A stretch of DNA of 64,000 bases, taken from positions 1 to 64,000 of the forward strand of contig CACBAT010000001.1 of NCBI GenBank assembly GCA_902537325.1. The letters are read 5' to 3'. Below the pieces are notes generated by a model. It saw only the letters and a program-made list of their open reading frames with translations. It had not been told where the DNA came from and made no database searches. Below, piece by piece: positions 1-8,876 of this stretch. The translations under genes and the position numbers were made by a program. Each line of letters opens with the position of its first letter. Position 1 is the stretch's first letter. Source of the stretch: an uncultured Alphaproteobacteria bacterium. Its GTDB lineage: Bacteria; Pseudomonadota; Alphaproteobacteria; HIMB59; GCA-002718135.

Positions 1-1
1 C

Positions 2-805
2 GCTGATCCCAAATTTAATACTGCAAAAGAATGGTTTGAAAAATTACGAGATAACTTAGTTGAAACCATTCAAAACATTGATGAAAATCAATTTGAAATA
101 AGTAATTGGGATCACAAAGGTGATGGTGGTGGTAAAATGAGTAAAATTAAGGGTAATATTATTGAAAAAGGTGGAGTAAATATTTCTACCGTCTCTGGGA
201 CATTTAACGAAAATATGAGAGATGCTATTCCGGGTGCTAAAGAAGATCCAAATTATAATGCAACCGGCATCAGTGTTGTATTACATCCTGTTTCACCTAA
301 AATTCCTTCTATGCATTTTAATACAAGATTTATTAAAACCACTCAGGAATGGTTTGGTGGAGGCATGGATATTACACCTTGTGTAATATTTGGGGATGAG
401 AAAAAATATCATCGTGGTTTAGAAGTTTTGTGTAATAAATATGATAAATCATATTATCCTAAATTTAAAAAATGGTGTGATGACTATTTTTTTCTTAAAC
501 ATAGAAACGAACCAAGAGGTGTTGGAGGAATATTTTTTGATTACCTTCAAACTGACGATTGGGGAAAAGATTTTGAATTTGTCCAAGGCGTAGGTACTTA
601 TTTTCATCAGTTTATCAAAAATACTTTAATTGCACTTAAGGATGAGGAGTGGAATGAAGAGGAAAAAAAGATACAACTAGTTAAGCGTAGTCGCTATGCT
701 GAATTTAACTTATTATATGATAGAGGTACAAAATTTGGTCTAGAGACTGGTGGGAATGTTGATGCTATATTAATGTCAATGCCTCCCCACGCGGTATGGG
801 AATAA
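2..805 (+). CDS. hemF: Oxygen-dependent coproporphyrinogen III oxidase, 5' end cut by the window
   Basis: HemF converts coproporphyrinogen III to protoporphyrinogen IX with O2 in heme synthesis; it is a soluble homodimer. The frame is open from base 2, before the internal ATG at 137, and the residues before that ATG (ending GDGGGKMSKI) are the expected HemF glycine-rich N-terminal region, so the gene begins outside the window. Family motifs seen include EKGGVNISTVSG, HFNTRF, a GGGMDITP stretch and RNEPRGVGGIFFDY, then GTKFGLETGG. The protein stops at MPPHAVWE, whereas HemF proteins normally continue for about 25-30 more residues after the conserved Trp-Glu; no continuation is visible in the other frames. 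hemJ starts three bases after the stop, so the two heme genes are probably one transcript. Identity is certain; the short C-terminus is the only odd point. Confidence 0.95.
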   Translation, partial: ADPKFNTAKEWFEKLRDNLVETIQNIDENQFEISNWDHKGDGGGKMSKIKGNIIEKGGVNISTVSGTFNENMRDAIPGAKEDPNYNATGISVVLHPVSPKIPSMHFNTRFIKTTQEWFGGGMDITPCVIFGDEKKYHRGLEVLCNKYDKSYYPKFKKWCDDYFFLKHRNEPRGVGGIFFDYLQTDDWGKDFEFVQGVGTYFHQFIKNTLIALKDEEWNEEEKKIQLVKRSRYAEFNLLYDRGTKFGLETGGNVDAILMSMPPHAVWE

Positions 806-808
806 ATA

Positions 809-1228
809 ATGTTATTTAATACGCTGAAAGTTATTCATATTTTTAGTATCATAGCTTGGATGGCTGGACTTTTATATCTGCCACGTTTGTTTGTAAATCA
901 TGCTAATCCTGAAATTACAAAAGAAACCTCAGAAACATTCAAACTAATGGAAGGAAAATTGTACAGAATAATAATGTTTCCAGCTTTTATAGTGACGTGG
1001 ATATCAGGTTTTACACTTACACATTATGTAGGTATTGATACTTGGTTGCTTTTAAAAATTTTATTTGTAATTTTATTATCTGGCTATCATTTTTTTTGTT
1101 TAAAATGTCTTAATGATTTTAAAAATGATAAAAATAAATACTCCACTAAGTTTTTTAGAATTACAAATGAAGCGCCAGCAGTAATATTGATTTTTATACT
1201 TATACTTGTTGTATTTCAGCCTTTTTAA
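809..1228 (+). CDS. hemJ: Protoporphyrinogen IX oxidase, HemJ family
   Basis: A 139-residue integral membrane protein with about four hydrophobic segments. The N-terminal signature KVIHIFSIIAWMAGLLYLPR, with its conserved His and Arg, and the central FPAFIVTWISG region are typical of the UPF0093/HemJ family, which oxidises protoporphyrinogen IX to protoporphyrin IX. Length matches the family. It follows hemF by three bases, and HemF makes the substrate of HemJ, so position and function agree. It converges on nth with a gap of three bases. Confidence 0.9.
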   Translation: MLFNTLKVIHIFSIIAWMAGLLYLPRLFVNHANPEITKETSETFKLMEGKLYRIIMFPAFIVTWISGFTLTHYVGIDTWLLLKILFVILLSGYHFFCLKCLNDFKNDKNKYSTKFFRITNEAPAVILIFILILVVFQPF

Positions 1229-1231
1229 TTA

Positions 1232-1882
1232 CTACTTTTTTGTTTTAATAGGCGTTTTTCTTTTTGGATTACAAGCTTTGCATATTTTACACTCCAAACC
1301 ATAACAACTTCTTGCCTGACAAAATTCTCTTCCATAAAATATTATTTGTAAATGAAGTTTGTTCCAAGATTTTTTTGGAAAAAGATTTTTTAAATCTTTT
1401 TCTGTTTGGACAACATTTTTACCATTTGTTAAACCCCAACGTTGAGCTAAACGATGAATGTGTGTATCAACCGGAAATGCTGGATGACCAAATCCTTGAG
1501 ACATAACAACACTGGCTGTTTTGTGACCAACACCTGGTAATTTTTCTAATTCCTCAAAACTTTCTGGAACATTGCCTTTAAATTTTTTGACAAGAATTCT
1601 TGAGAGTTCAAAAATTGCTTTTGATTTTTGAGGTGCCAAACCACAAGGACGAATAATATTATAAATTGTTTTTTTTGGCACTTTTGTCATTTTTATAGCT
1701 GTGTTAGCTTTTTTAAATAGTATAGGTGTAACTCGATTAACTCTTTCATCTGTACATTGAGCACTAAGAAGTACAGCTACAACTAATTCAAATTTATTTT
1801 TGTGGTTAAGAGGAATAGGTACTTTTCTGTATATACGATTTAGTATTCTGGAGATCTCTTGCGCCTTCTCTATTTTTTTCAC
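1232..1882 (-). CDS. nth: Endonuclease III, base-excision repair glycosylase/AP lyase
   Basis: Removes oxidised pyrimidines and cleaves abasic sites. The protein (216 residues) shows the helix-hairpin-helix LEKLPGVGHKTASVVM containing the catalytic Lys, the following PVDTHIHRLAQRWGL with the catalytic Asp, and a C-terminal 4Fe-4S cluster motif C-x6-C-x2-C-x2-3-C (CYGLECKICKAC region preceded by another Cys). It starts at GTG, which is supported by a purine-rich AGAGGGGG sequence about nine bases upstream on the minus strand. The stop is TAG followed directly by TAA. It is divergent from the peptide-transport operon and shares its 141-base intergenic region. Confidence 0.96.
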   Translation of the reverse strand: MKKIEKAQEISRILNRIYRKVPIPLNHKNKFELVVAVLLSAQCTDERVNRVTPILFKKANTAIKMTKVPKKTIYNIIRPCGLAPQKSKAIFELSRILVKKFKGNVPESFEELEKLPGVGHKTASVVMSQGFGHPAFPVDTHIHRLAQRWGLTNGKNVVQTEKDLKNLFPKKSWNKLHLQIIFYGREFCQARSCYGLECKICKACNPKRKTPIKTKK

Positions 1883-1913
1883 TATATCAAGCCCCCTCTA
1901 GGGTTATGTCTAA

Positions 1914-1963
1914 ATTAATACTAATAATTATGACAAAATATAGCACTTATTAATACTAATAAT
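1914..1963. repeat. Pair of exact 15-bp direct repeats between nth and the peptide transporter
   Basis: The sequence ATTAATACTAATAAT occurs at 1914-1928 and again at 1949-1963, 35 bases start to start. The spacer holds ATGACA, a partial match to a -35 box for the transporter. Exact 15-mers this close are unlikely by chance even in AT-rich DNA. A plausible reading is two binding sites for a regulator of the divergent nth/peptide-transport promoters, but no protein is identified. Confidence 0.5.
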
Positions 1964-2023
1964 ATTGAATATTTCCATTGAAGTTGTATGGGTCTACCAT
2001 CAATTTTCTATGGAGGAAATAAT

Positions 2024-3598
2024 ATGAAAAAGACTTTAAGCATTGTTTTGTCTTTGCTTTTCATGGGTATTTTCTCACCAGCATTTGCAAACACTATTAA
2101 ATGGTCAATGCCTGGTGACTCTTTAACTCTTGATCCGCATGCACAAAACGAAGGACCAACTCACATGGTTTCGCGTCAAGTATATGAAGGTTTAGTAACT
2201 CCAGGTATTAATATGGAAATACTTCCTCAACTTGCTGAGTCATGGAAAACAACTGCTGATGACACTTGGATATTTACAATTCGTAAGGGTGTAAAATTTC
2301 ATGATGGATCAGATTTAACAGCTAGTGATATTGCTTTTAGTATCAATAGAGCAAAAACTGCTCCATCTGATATGGTAGATTTAATTAAAAGCATTAAATC
2401 AGCATCAGCATTAACTGATCACACAGTTCAGATTGTAACAGATGGACCAAATCCAATTCTTTTAAATCAATTAACTCAGATATTTGTTATGTCTGAAGAT
2501 TGGGCAAAAGCAAATGGTTGTGAAGTTTCATACAATTGGGATGCAGGTGAAACATCTTATTGTGCTTCTAATGCAAACGGAACTGGACCTTTCAAAATTA
2601 CTTTTAGAGAACAGGACGTAAGAACTGTTTTTGAAAAAAATAATGATTGGTGGGGTGATGATAGTACTTTCAATGTAGATACTATTGAATTACTTCCTAT
2701 TGCAAATGATGCAACAAGAGTTGCAGCACTTCTATCTGGAGAAATTGACTACACAAACGTTGTTCCTGTTCAAGATATTGAGAGAATCAAATCTTCTGCC
2801 GGACATGGTGTAAAAATGACTCCTCAAAATAGAACAATATTTTTTGGAATGGATCAAGGTTCTGCTGAATTAAATTCATCTAATATTAAAGGTAAAAATC
2901 CTTTTGCAGATAAAAGAGTTCGTTTAGCTATGTACCATGCTTTAGATATGGAAGCTATTAAGGATAAGGTAATGAGAGGACAAAGTGTTCCTGCAGGAAT
3001 TATCACTGCTCCTGGTGTAAATGGTCATACAGCTGCACGTGATGAAAGATTACCTTATGATCCAGAGCTATCAAAAACACTATTAGCAGAAGCTGGTTAT
3101 CCAGATGGATTTGAAGTTACACTAGATTGTCCAAATGATCGTTACATAAACGATGAAGCAATCTGTGTTGCTGCAATTGGTATGTTTGCTAAAATTGGAG
3201 TTGATGTAACTCTTGATGCAAAAACTAAAAGTCAACACTTCTCAGAAGTTAAAGAAGGTGACGCAAACGGTATGACAAGTGACATGTACATGTTAGGTTG
3301 GGGTGTTCCAACTTTTGATAGTCATTACGTATACTCCTACTTATTTGATAGTGCTGGTAGCTGGAATAAAGTTAATTTCAGTAATGCTAGAGTTGATGAG
3401 TTAGTAGCGGCAATGGGTGTTGAAACAGATCAAGATAAAAGAAATGCTATGATTGCTGAAGCTTGGGATATTACTCAAGATGATGTAACATATCTTCCTT
3501 TACATCACCAAGTTGTCAACCAAGCATCAAAAAGTAATGTCGATGTTCCAATTAGAATGAACAACGAGCCATTATTTAGATTTGCAAACGTAAACTAA
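2024..3598 (+). CDS. Periplasmic peptide-binding protein of ABC importer (family 5, DppA/OppA-like)
   Basis: Captures peptides in the periplasm and delivers them to the permeases encoded next. The start at 2024 is chosen over an in-frame upstream ATG at 1988 because TGGAGGAAATAAT lies just before it and the protein then begins with a perfect signal peptide, MKKTLSIVLSLLFMGIFSPAFA, cleaved before NTIKWS. The mature protein shows the family-5 features: DSLTLDPHAQNEGPTH near the N-terminus, SWKTTADDTWIFTIRKGVKFHDGS, NGTGPFK and ARDERLPYDPE. At 524 residues it has normal length. It is the first gene of the operon and is followed by a stable hairpin that may raise its expression over the membrane genes. 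The exact substrate (di- or oligopeptide, or another amide) cannot be read from sequence. Confidence 0.9.
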   Translation: MKKTLSIVLSLLFMGIFSPAFANTIKWSMPGDSLTLDPHAQNEGPTHMVSRQVYEGLVTPGINMEILPQLAESWKTTADDTWIFTIRKGVKFHDGSDLTASDIAFSINRAKTAPSDMVDLIKSIKSASALTDHTVQIVTDGPNPILLNQLTQIFVMSEDWAKANGCEVSYNWDAGETSYCASNANGTGPFKITFREQDVRTVFEKNNDWWGDDSTFNVDTIELLPIANDATRVAALLSGEIDYTNVVPVQDIERIKSSAGHGVKMTPQNRTIFFGMDQGSAELNSSNIKGKNPFADKRVRLAMYHALDMEAIKDKVMRGQSVPAGIITAPGVNGHTAARDERLPYDPELSKTLLAEAGYPDGFEVTLDCPNDRYINDEAICVAAIGMFAKIGVDVTLDAKTKSQHFSEVKEGDANGMTSDMYMLGWGVPTFDSHYVYSYLFDSAGSWNKVNFSNARVDELVAAMGVETDQDKRNAMIAEAWDITQDDVTYLPLHHQVVNQASKSNVDVPIRMNNEPLFRFANVN

Positions 3599-3610
3599 TA
3601 ATTTTTATAT

Positions 3611-3636
3611 TTTCTGGCCAGTAATCTGGCCAGAAA
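3611..3636 (+). promoter_or_regulatory. Intercistronic stem-loop after the peptide-binding protein gene
   Basis: TTTCTGGCCAG (3611-3621) and CTGGCCAGAAA (3626-3636) are perfect complements around a four-base TAAT loop, giving an 11-bp stem. It lies in the 45-base gap between the binding-protein stop and the first permease. There is no T-run behind it, so it is not a standard terminator. Such hairpins in ABC operons commonly protect the 3' end of the binding-protein message or act as partial terminators, which would make much more binding protein than permease. Confidence 0.75.
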
Positions 3637-3643
3637 TTAAACC

Positions 3644-4621
3644 ATGTTTAGCTATTTCTTTAAAAGACTCTTTCAATCTATTCTTGTAATGATTGTTGTA
3701 GCTTTTGTTTCATTTTCCTTATTTAATTTTGTTGGTGATCCAGTAAATAGTATGACTGGAGAAGATGCTTCAGATGAAAGACGTGCTGAGGTTAGAGAAG
3801 TATTGGGTTTAAATGATCCTGTTTACGTTCAATTTTCACGTTTTATAGGAAATGTAATTCAAGGTGATTTTGGAATATCATACCAATTAAAAAGAGAAGT
3901 TTCAGACTTAATTGCAGAAAGAATGCCTGCAACTTTAGAATTAGTTTTCGTCTCCGCTTTAATTGCAATTATCAGCGGTGTTATCTTGGGTGTATATACT
4001 GGTATTTACAGAGACAGTTTTATTTCTAATATTATTCTTGTGATTTCTCTAGCAGGGGTTTCATTACCTACATTCATTATAGGAATAATGTTAATTTATT
4101 TGTTTTCAGTAATTTTAGGAGTTCTTCCATCCTTTGGAAGAGGTGAAGTCACACAATTAGGTTTTTGGAGTACAGGATTTTTAACTATTTCTGGTTTAAA
4201 AGCACTGATACTCCCATCAGTTACGTTAAGTTTATTTCAAATGACCTATGTTATTAGATTAGTCCGCGCTGAAATGATGGAAATTTTACAAACAGATTAT
4301 ATTAAATTTGCAAAAGCAAGAGGTATAAAAAGGAGTGTTATTAATTATAAGCATGCGCTAAAAAATGGATTAATTCCAGTTATTACTATTACAGGTATTA
4401 ACATTGGAACGTTAATTGCTTTTTCAATTATTACAGAAACAGTTTTTCAATGGCCAGGCATGGGGTCATTATTTATCAAAGCAGTATACTTTGTCGATAT
4501 TCCAATTATGTCAGCATACATGATTATGGTAGCTTTTATATTTGTTATGATAAATTTTATTGTAGATATCACATACTATTTTATTGATCCTAGAATTAGG
4601 CTGAAGGAAGAGGGTAGTTAA
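3644..4621 (+). CDS. Peptide ABC transporter permease, DppB-like
   Basis: First membrane subunit of the importer, 325 residues, about six membrane segments. It begins with the family's typical MFSYFFKRLFQSILVMIVVA segment, contains GDFGISYQ, and the EAA-type loop that docks the ATPase (RAEMMEILQTDYIKFAKARG). GITET-like sequence TETVFQWPGMGSLF near the C-terminus is also characteristic. It is separated from the second permease by one base, so the two are surely cotranscribed. Confidence 0.93.
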   Translation: MFSYFFKRLFQSILVMIVVAFVSFSLFNFVGDPVNSMTGEDASDERRAEVREVLGLNDPVYVQFSRFIGNVIQGDFGISYQLKREVSDLIAERMPATLELVFVSALIAIISGVILGVYTGIYRDSFISNIILVISLAGVSLPTFIIGIMLIYLFSVILGVLPSFGRGEVTQLGFWSTGFLTISGLKALILPSVTLSLFQMTYVIRLVRAEMMEILQTDYIKFAKARGIKRSVINYKHALKNGLIPVITITGINIGTLIAFSIITETVFQWPGMGSLFIKAVYFVDIPIMSAYMIMVAFIFVMINFIVDITYYFIDPRIRLKEEGS

Positions 4622-4622
4622 A

Positions 4623-5546
4623 ATGCTACTTAAAACGTACAATAAAATATACGATACTGATATTGGATACAGTTTCTTTAATTCTAAATTAGCAGTAATT
4701 TCTTCAACAATATTTTTTATTATACTTTTTTGTTCTGTATTTGCTGGGATAGTTGCACCTTATAATCCTTTTGATCCAGCATCAGTTTCTTTAATGGATG
4801 CCTTTACCCCACCAGTATGGTCGGAGGGAGGAAGTTTTAGCTTCATATTAGGAACTGATCAGCAAGGAAGAGATATGTTTTCAACAATGATTTATGGTTC
4901 AAGAATTTCACTGATCGTTGGTTTTGCATCTATAATTTTTGCAATGATACTTGGAGTTTTTCTTGGAATAACAGCTGGATATATTGGTGGTAGGTATGAG
5001 ATTATTGTAATGCGCCTTACAGATGTGCAGTTAACTATTCCAAGTATTTTAATGGCTTTACTTGTTGATGGTATTGCAAGGGCAATTATCTCACAATCAA
5101 TGCATGACGAAATGGCAATTTATGTTTTGATTTTCGCCATTGGTATTTCAGAATGGCCTCAGTTTGCAAGAGTATCGAGAGCATCAACCTTAGTTGAAAA
5201 AAATAAAGAGTATGTCTCAGCTTCAAGAATTATTGGATTATCAAATATATTAATTATGTTTAAGCATATTTTACCAAATATACTTCGGCCTATATTAGTA
5301 ATTGCTACAATCGGATTAGCACTTGCAATTATTACAGAGTCCACCCTAAGTTTTTTAGGTGTTGGCGTTCCACCAACAACACCTTCTCTTGGGACTCTAA
5401 TAAGGTTTGGAAATAATTTTTTATTTTCAGGAGAGTGGTGGATTACTTTTTTTCCAGCAATTTTTTTAATTGTTTTAGCATTATCAATTAATTTATTAGG
5501 GGATTGGATGAGAGATGCTTTAAATCCAAAATTAAAAAAGAGATGA
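4623..5546 (+). CDS. Peptide ABC transporter permease, DppC-like
   Basis: Second membrane subunit, 307 residues. An N-terminal membrane segment is followed by the periplasmic domain with the DppC/OppC hallmark GTDQQGRDMFS, then five further hydrophobic segments, the EAA loop (RASTLVEKNKEYVSASRIIG) and the C-terminal motif ESTLSFLGVGVPPTTPSLG. Its TGA stop overlaps the ATG of the ATPase gene (ATGA), implying translational coupling. Confidence 0.93.
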   Translation: MLLKTYNKIYDTDIGYSFFNSKLAVISSTIFFIILFCSVFAGIVAPYNPFDPASVSLMDAFTPPVWSEGGSFSFILGTDQQGRDMFSTMIYGSRISLIVGFASIIFAMILGVFLGITAGYIGGRYEIIVMRLTDVQLTIPSILMALLVDGIARAIISQSMHDEMAIYVLIFAIGISEWPQFARVSRASTLVEKNKEYVSASRIIGLSNILIMFKHILPNILRPILVIATIGLALAIITESTLSFLGVGVPPTTPSLGTLIRFGNNFLFSGEWWITFFPAIFLIVLALSINLLGDWMRDALNPKLKKR

Positions 5547-7261
5547 GTTTTTTAGAGGTAAAAAATTTAAACATAAGTTATCCAACACGAAAGGAAACTA
5601 TTGTTGCAAGCAAAAATGTAGAATTTTCTTTAGAAAGAGGCGAAATATTAGGAATTGTCGGTGAGTCTGGATCTGGAAAATCTACAATTGCAAATGCGAT
5701 AATAAACTTGATTGATCCTCCAGGTGAAATCACAGATGGCTCAATAAAAATAGACAATATTGAATTAAGAAGTAATGAAGAAATAATTCAAAATATTAGA
5801 GGAAAAAAAATAGGATTTGTCTTTCAAGACCCTCAAACTTCATTAAACCCTCTATTTAAAATAAAAGATCAATTAATTGAAACTATTCAGGCTCATTTAA
5901 ATTTAAGTTATCAAGATTCACTTAAAAAATCAATTCAACTACTTAAAGAGGTTGGAATAGAGAACGCTGAAAAAAGAATTGAAGACTATCCACACCAATT
6001 TAGTGGAGGTATGCGTCAAAGAGTTGTGATAGCTTTAGCAATAAGTTGTGAACCTGACTTAATAATTGCAGATGAACCAACAACAGCTTTAGATGTAAGT
6101 ATTCAATATCAAATATTAGAACTTCTTAAAGATCTTACAAAGAAAAGAAATCTAGGTGTTATAATTATTACGCATGATATGGGAGTCATAGCAGAGACGA
6201 CTGATAAAGTTATTGTCATGAGATACGGACATATTGTTGAACAAGGTGAGACTAAAGAATTATTAACAAATCCAAAATCAACAGAAGCAAGAAGCTTAGT
6301 AATTTCAGTACCACCAACAAATAAGAAAATTGATAGATTTAAATTGATTAGCCCCGATGGTAAGGAAATAACATCTAGTTCCAAGGATTTGACTAAAAAT
6401 ATTATTAAAACATGGGGCATAAGGGAAAATAAAAATCAAAAATTATTAAAACTTGAGGAAGTGACAAAAGTTTTTGATGATAATTCTTTAGGTAGTGGTT
6501 TTTCATTTATTTCTAATAAAAGTTCGAATGATAAAATAGTTAAAGCAGTCGACAATGTATCTTTTGAATTATTCGAAGGTGAGACACTTGGATTAGTTGG
6601 AGAGTCTGGTTCAGGTAAATCAACTATTGCAAAAATTATTACTGGATTAATTAGTCCTAATAAAGGTAATTTAATTTATAATAATGAACCTCTATATAAT
6701 TCAAATAAAAAATATCAAATTCATAATAGTAGAGGTCAAATTCAAATGATTTTTCAAGATCCTTACTCATCTCTAAATCCTCGTTTCAAAGTTAAGGATA
6801 TTATTGCAGAACCAATTAAATTTTTTCAAAAAAATATTAGCAATAATGATCTTTTACAAAATGTTTATGACCTAATAGATATTGTGGGAATGACCAGACA
6901 ATCTCTAGATCGATACCCGCACGAATTTTCAGGAGGGCAAAGGCAGAGAATATCTATTGCTCGTGCCTTGGCAACAAGACCAAGATTATTAATATGTGAT
7001 GAACCAACTTCTGCATTAGACGTAAGTATACAAGCTCAAATATTGAATTTATTAAAAGATATACAAGATGAACTTCATCTCACTATGCTATTTATTAGCC
7101 ATGATCTTCCTGTAATTCGCCAAATGTGTAACCGAATAATTGTACTAAAAAATGGTGCTGTTTGTGAAACAAAAGATACAGAGGAATTGTTTAATAATCC
7201 TGAGCATGAATATACGAAGGAATTAATTAGACTTATGCCTAAAATTGAATCAATTATTTAA
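5543..7261 (+). CDS. Fused double ATP-binding protein of peptide ABC importer (DppD-DppF type)
   Basis: Energises peptide uptake. The start at 5543 (MSFLEVKN) overlaps the permease stop as ATGA; an upstream in-frame ATG at 5504 would extend the protein into the permease gene and is not preferred. Two complete ABC modules lie in tandem: first Walker A GESGSGKSTIAN, signature QFSGGMRQR and Walker B LIIADEPTTALD; second GESGSGKSTIAK, EFSGGQRQR and LLICDEPTSALD, separated by a linker of about 60 residues. Both modules keep all catalytic motifs, so both sites should be active. Many transporters encode these as separate proteins; the fusion is also known from YejF-like systems. The stop abuts the M24 peptidase gene on the other strand. 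Confidence 0.93.
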   Translation: MSFLEVKNLNISYPTRKETIVASKNVEFSLERGEILGIVGESGSGKSTIANAIINLIDPPGEITDGSIKIDNIELRSNEEIIQNIRGKKIGFVFQDPQTSLNPLFKIKDQLIETIQAHLNLSYQDSLKKSIQLLKEVGIENAEKRIEDYPHQFSGGMRQRVVIALAISCEPDLIIADEPTTALDVSIQYQILELLKDLTKKRNLGVIIITHDMGVIAETTDKVIVMRYGHIVEQGETKELLTNPKSTEARSLVISVPPTNKKIDRFKLISPDGKEITSSSKDLTKNIIKTWGIRENKNQKLLKLEEVTKVFDDNSLGSGFSFISNKSSNDKIVKAVDNVSFELFEGETLGLVGESGSGKSTIAKIITGLISPNKGNLIYNNEPLYNSNKKYQIHNSRGQIQMIFQDPYSSLNPRFKVKDIIAEPIKFFQKNISNNDLLQNVYDLIDIVGMTRQSLDRYPHEFSGGQRQRISIARALATRPRLLICDEPTSALDVSIQAQILNLLKDIQDELHLTMLFISHDLPVIRQMCNRIIVLKNGAVCETKDTEELFNNPEHEYTKELIRLMPKIESII

Positions 7262-8404
7262 CTAATTAATAATAGGTAAATTTTCAGCAGTTCTAGTACT
7301 TAAAAGTTTATAGGAATCTTTAGTTATCAATAAATTTTCTTCTTGTACTAATATTTTATTTTGGTCCATTTCAATTGATGGCTCAAGAGTTATAATCATA
7401 TTTTCCTCAAGTAATGTTTTGTCATTTTTCATAATACTTGGCGGCTCAGTCAGTTGTAAGCCTAAACCATGACCCATCCTTCCAACTGATATGTTGTTAG
7501 CTGTTAAACTATAAGATAATTTAGAATATATTTCTGAACAACTAGTTCCAGGTTTTATAATTTCTAAAGTTCTCTCAGTTGCTTCCCACAATTTATTATA
7601 TGCATCTAGAACTTGTTTGTTAATTCTTCCAAAGCCAAAATTTCTATCAAAATCTGAATAATAACCATTTAAAGTTGCTCCGGTATCAATAATTAGAATA
7701 TCACCATCTTTAGTTACCCTTTCTGTTGGGTTACAGATAATCTGATTATAACCATTAAGTCCCGAAGCACATGCCATATATTGAATATAATCTGCACCAC
7801 CCTCAATTAATTCTTTTTTAAATATTGATGTAATTTGTTTTTCACTCATTCCTAAATTAATTTTTTCAGGAAAATTATCAAACACCTTACTTGTAATAGA
7901 ACAAATTTCTTTAATATTACTGATCTCTATTTCAGATTTTATTTTTCTTATACTCCAAAGTATTTTACTAGCATCAACAAAATTATATTCTGATAAATTT
8001 TTTTGAATATCCTGATAATCGTTAATACTCATTCGCAAAAAAGTTTCATTTCCTAATTCAAAACCAATATTTGAATTTTTAGGAAAACTTTTGATGTTTT
8101 TTTTCAATAAAGATATTCCTTCATCTTTCGGATTTGGAGACTCCCAAGTTTCGATATCATTGACTAATGTGTTTTGCATAGCTGTAATACCAATAGATGG
8201 TATTATAGCTTTAATTGGATTTTTTTTTGAAATAATTAAATACCAGGGTCTTGTAGGACTTTCCCAAAAATTACTATCAAGTCCAGTGAAATATCTAAAA
8301 TTTGACGGTGAAGTTATAATAACAGCATCAATATTTTCTTTTTCAATATGTATTTGTATTTTTTCAATTCTGGAAATAAATTCTTCTTTTGGAAAATCGT
8401 TCAT
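7262..8404 (-). CDS. M24 family metallopeptidase (Xaa-Pro peptidase / creatinase fold)
   Basis: A 380-residue protein with an N-terminal creatinase-like domain (about 1-150) and a C-terminal pita-bread domain. All five metal ligands are visible: the two Asp in IDTGATLNGYYSDFDRNFG, His in RMGHGLGLQLTEPP, Glu in MIITLEPSIEM and Glu in VQEENLLIT. It therefore should be a two-metal aminopeptidase or amidohydrolase. Prolidase, Xaa-Pro aminopeptidase, creatinase and ectoine hydrolase share this fold and cannot be separated here. No signal peptide is seen. The gene ends exactly where the peptide transporter operon ends, on the opposite strand, which makes a role in hydrolysing imported peptides or amides attractive but unproven. 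Confidence 0.85.
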   Translation of the reverse strand: MNDFPKEEFISRIEKIQIHIEKENIDAVIITSPSNFRYFTGLDSNFWESPTRPWYLIISKKNPIKAIIPSIGITAMQNTLVNDIETWESPNPKDEGISLLKKNIKSFPKNSNIGFELGNETFLRMSINDYQDIQKNLSEYNFVDASKILWSIRKIKSEIEISNIKEICSITSKVFDNFPEKINLGMSEKQITSIFKKELIEGGADYIQYMACASGLNGYNQIICNPTERVTKDGDILIIDTGATLNGYYSDFDRNFGFGRINKQVLDAYNKLWEATERTLEIIKPGTSCSEIYSKLSYSLTANNISVGRMGHGLGLQLTEPPSIMKNDKTLLEENMIITLEPSIEMDQNKILVQEENLLITKDSYKLLSTRTAENLPIIN

Positions 8405-8453
8405 AAATTGATAAATAACATAACAATAACATAAATTAACAATAAGAAATACT

Positions 8454-8870
8454 TTGATCTATTCATCATTATTTATTTTTTGTTTGTCTTTAGGTACTTT
8501 TTTTCCTTTTGCTTCAGAGACATATTTATCAGCACTATTATTATCTAGTAAGTATAATCCATTTTTATTATTATTTTTTGCTTCAGCAGGTAATATTTTA
8601 GGATCTCTAATCAGTTGGATATGTGGTTACTTTGTAAATTTTCTTATTAAGAAACCTTGGTTTCCAGTAAATCAATACTTATTACAGAAAGCTACAGATA
8701 TTTTCAAAAAGTATGGAAAATGGTCATTATTATTTTCATGGGTACCTATTATTGGAGATCCAATCGCATTTGCAGCAGGTACAGTAAAATATAATATTAC
8801 TTTTTTTTTAATATTTGTATCTATTGGGAAAATTGCTAGATATTTGATAATATATTTATATCTTATCTAA
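8454..8870 (+). CDS. YqaA-family inner membrane protein (SNARE-associated/DedA-related)
   Basis: A 138-residue membrane protein. LGTFFPFASETYLSALLLSS matches the entry of YqaA proteins (Pro and Glu in the first re-entrant segment), followed by ASAGNILGSLISW and FSWVPIIGDPIAFAAG, the second signature. The best start is TTG at 8454; no strong ribosome site precedes it. The family is related to DedA proteins, which move lipid carriers across the membrane, but the function of YqaA itself is unknown. It lies seven bases before rmuC. Confidence 0.8.
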   Translation: MIYSSLFIFCLSLGTFFPFASETYLSALLLSSKYNPFLLLFFASAGNILGSLISWICGYFVNFLIKKPWFPVNQYLLQKATDIFKKYGKWSLLFSWVPIIGDPIAFAAGTVKYNITFFLIFVSIGKIARYLIIYLYLI

Positions 8871-8876
8871 ATAGTG

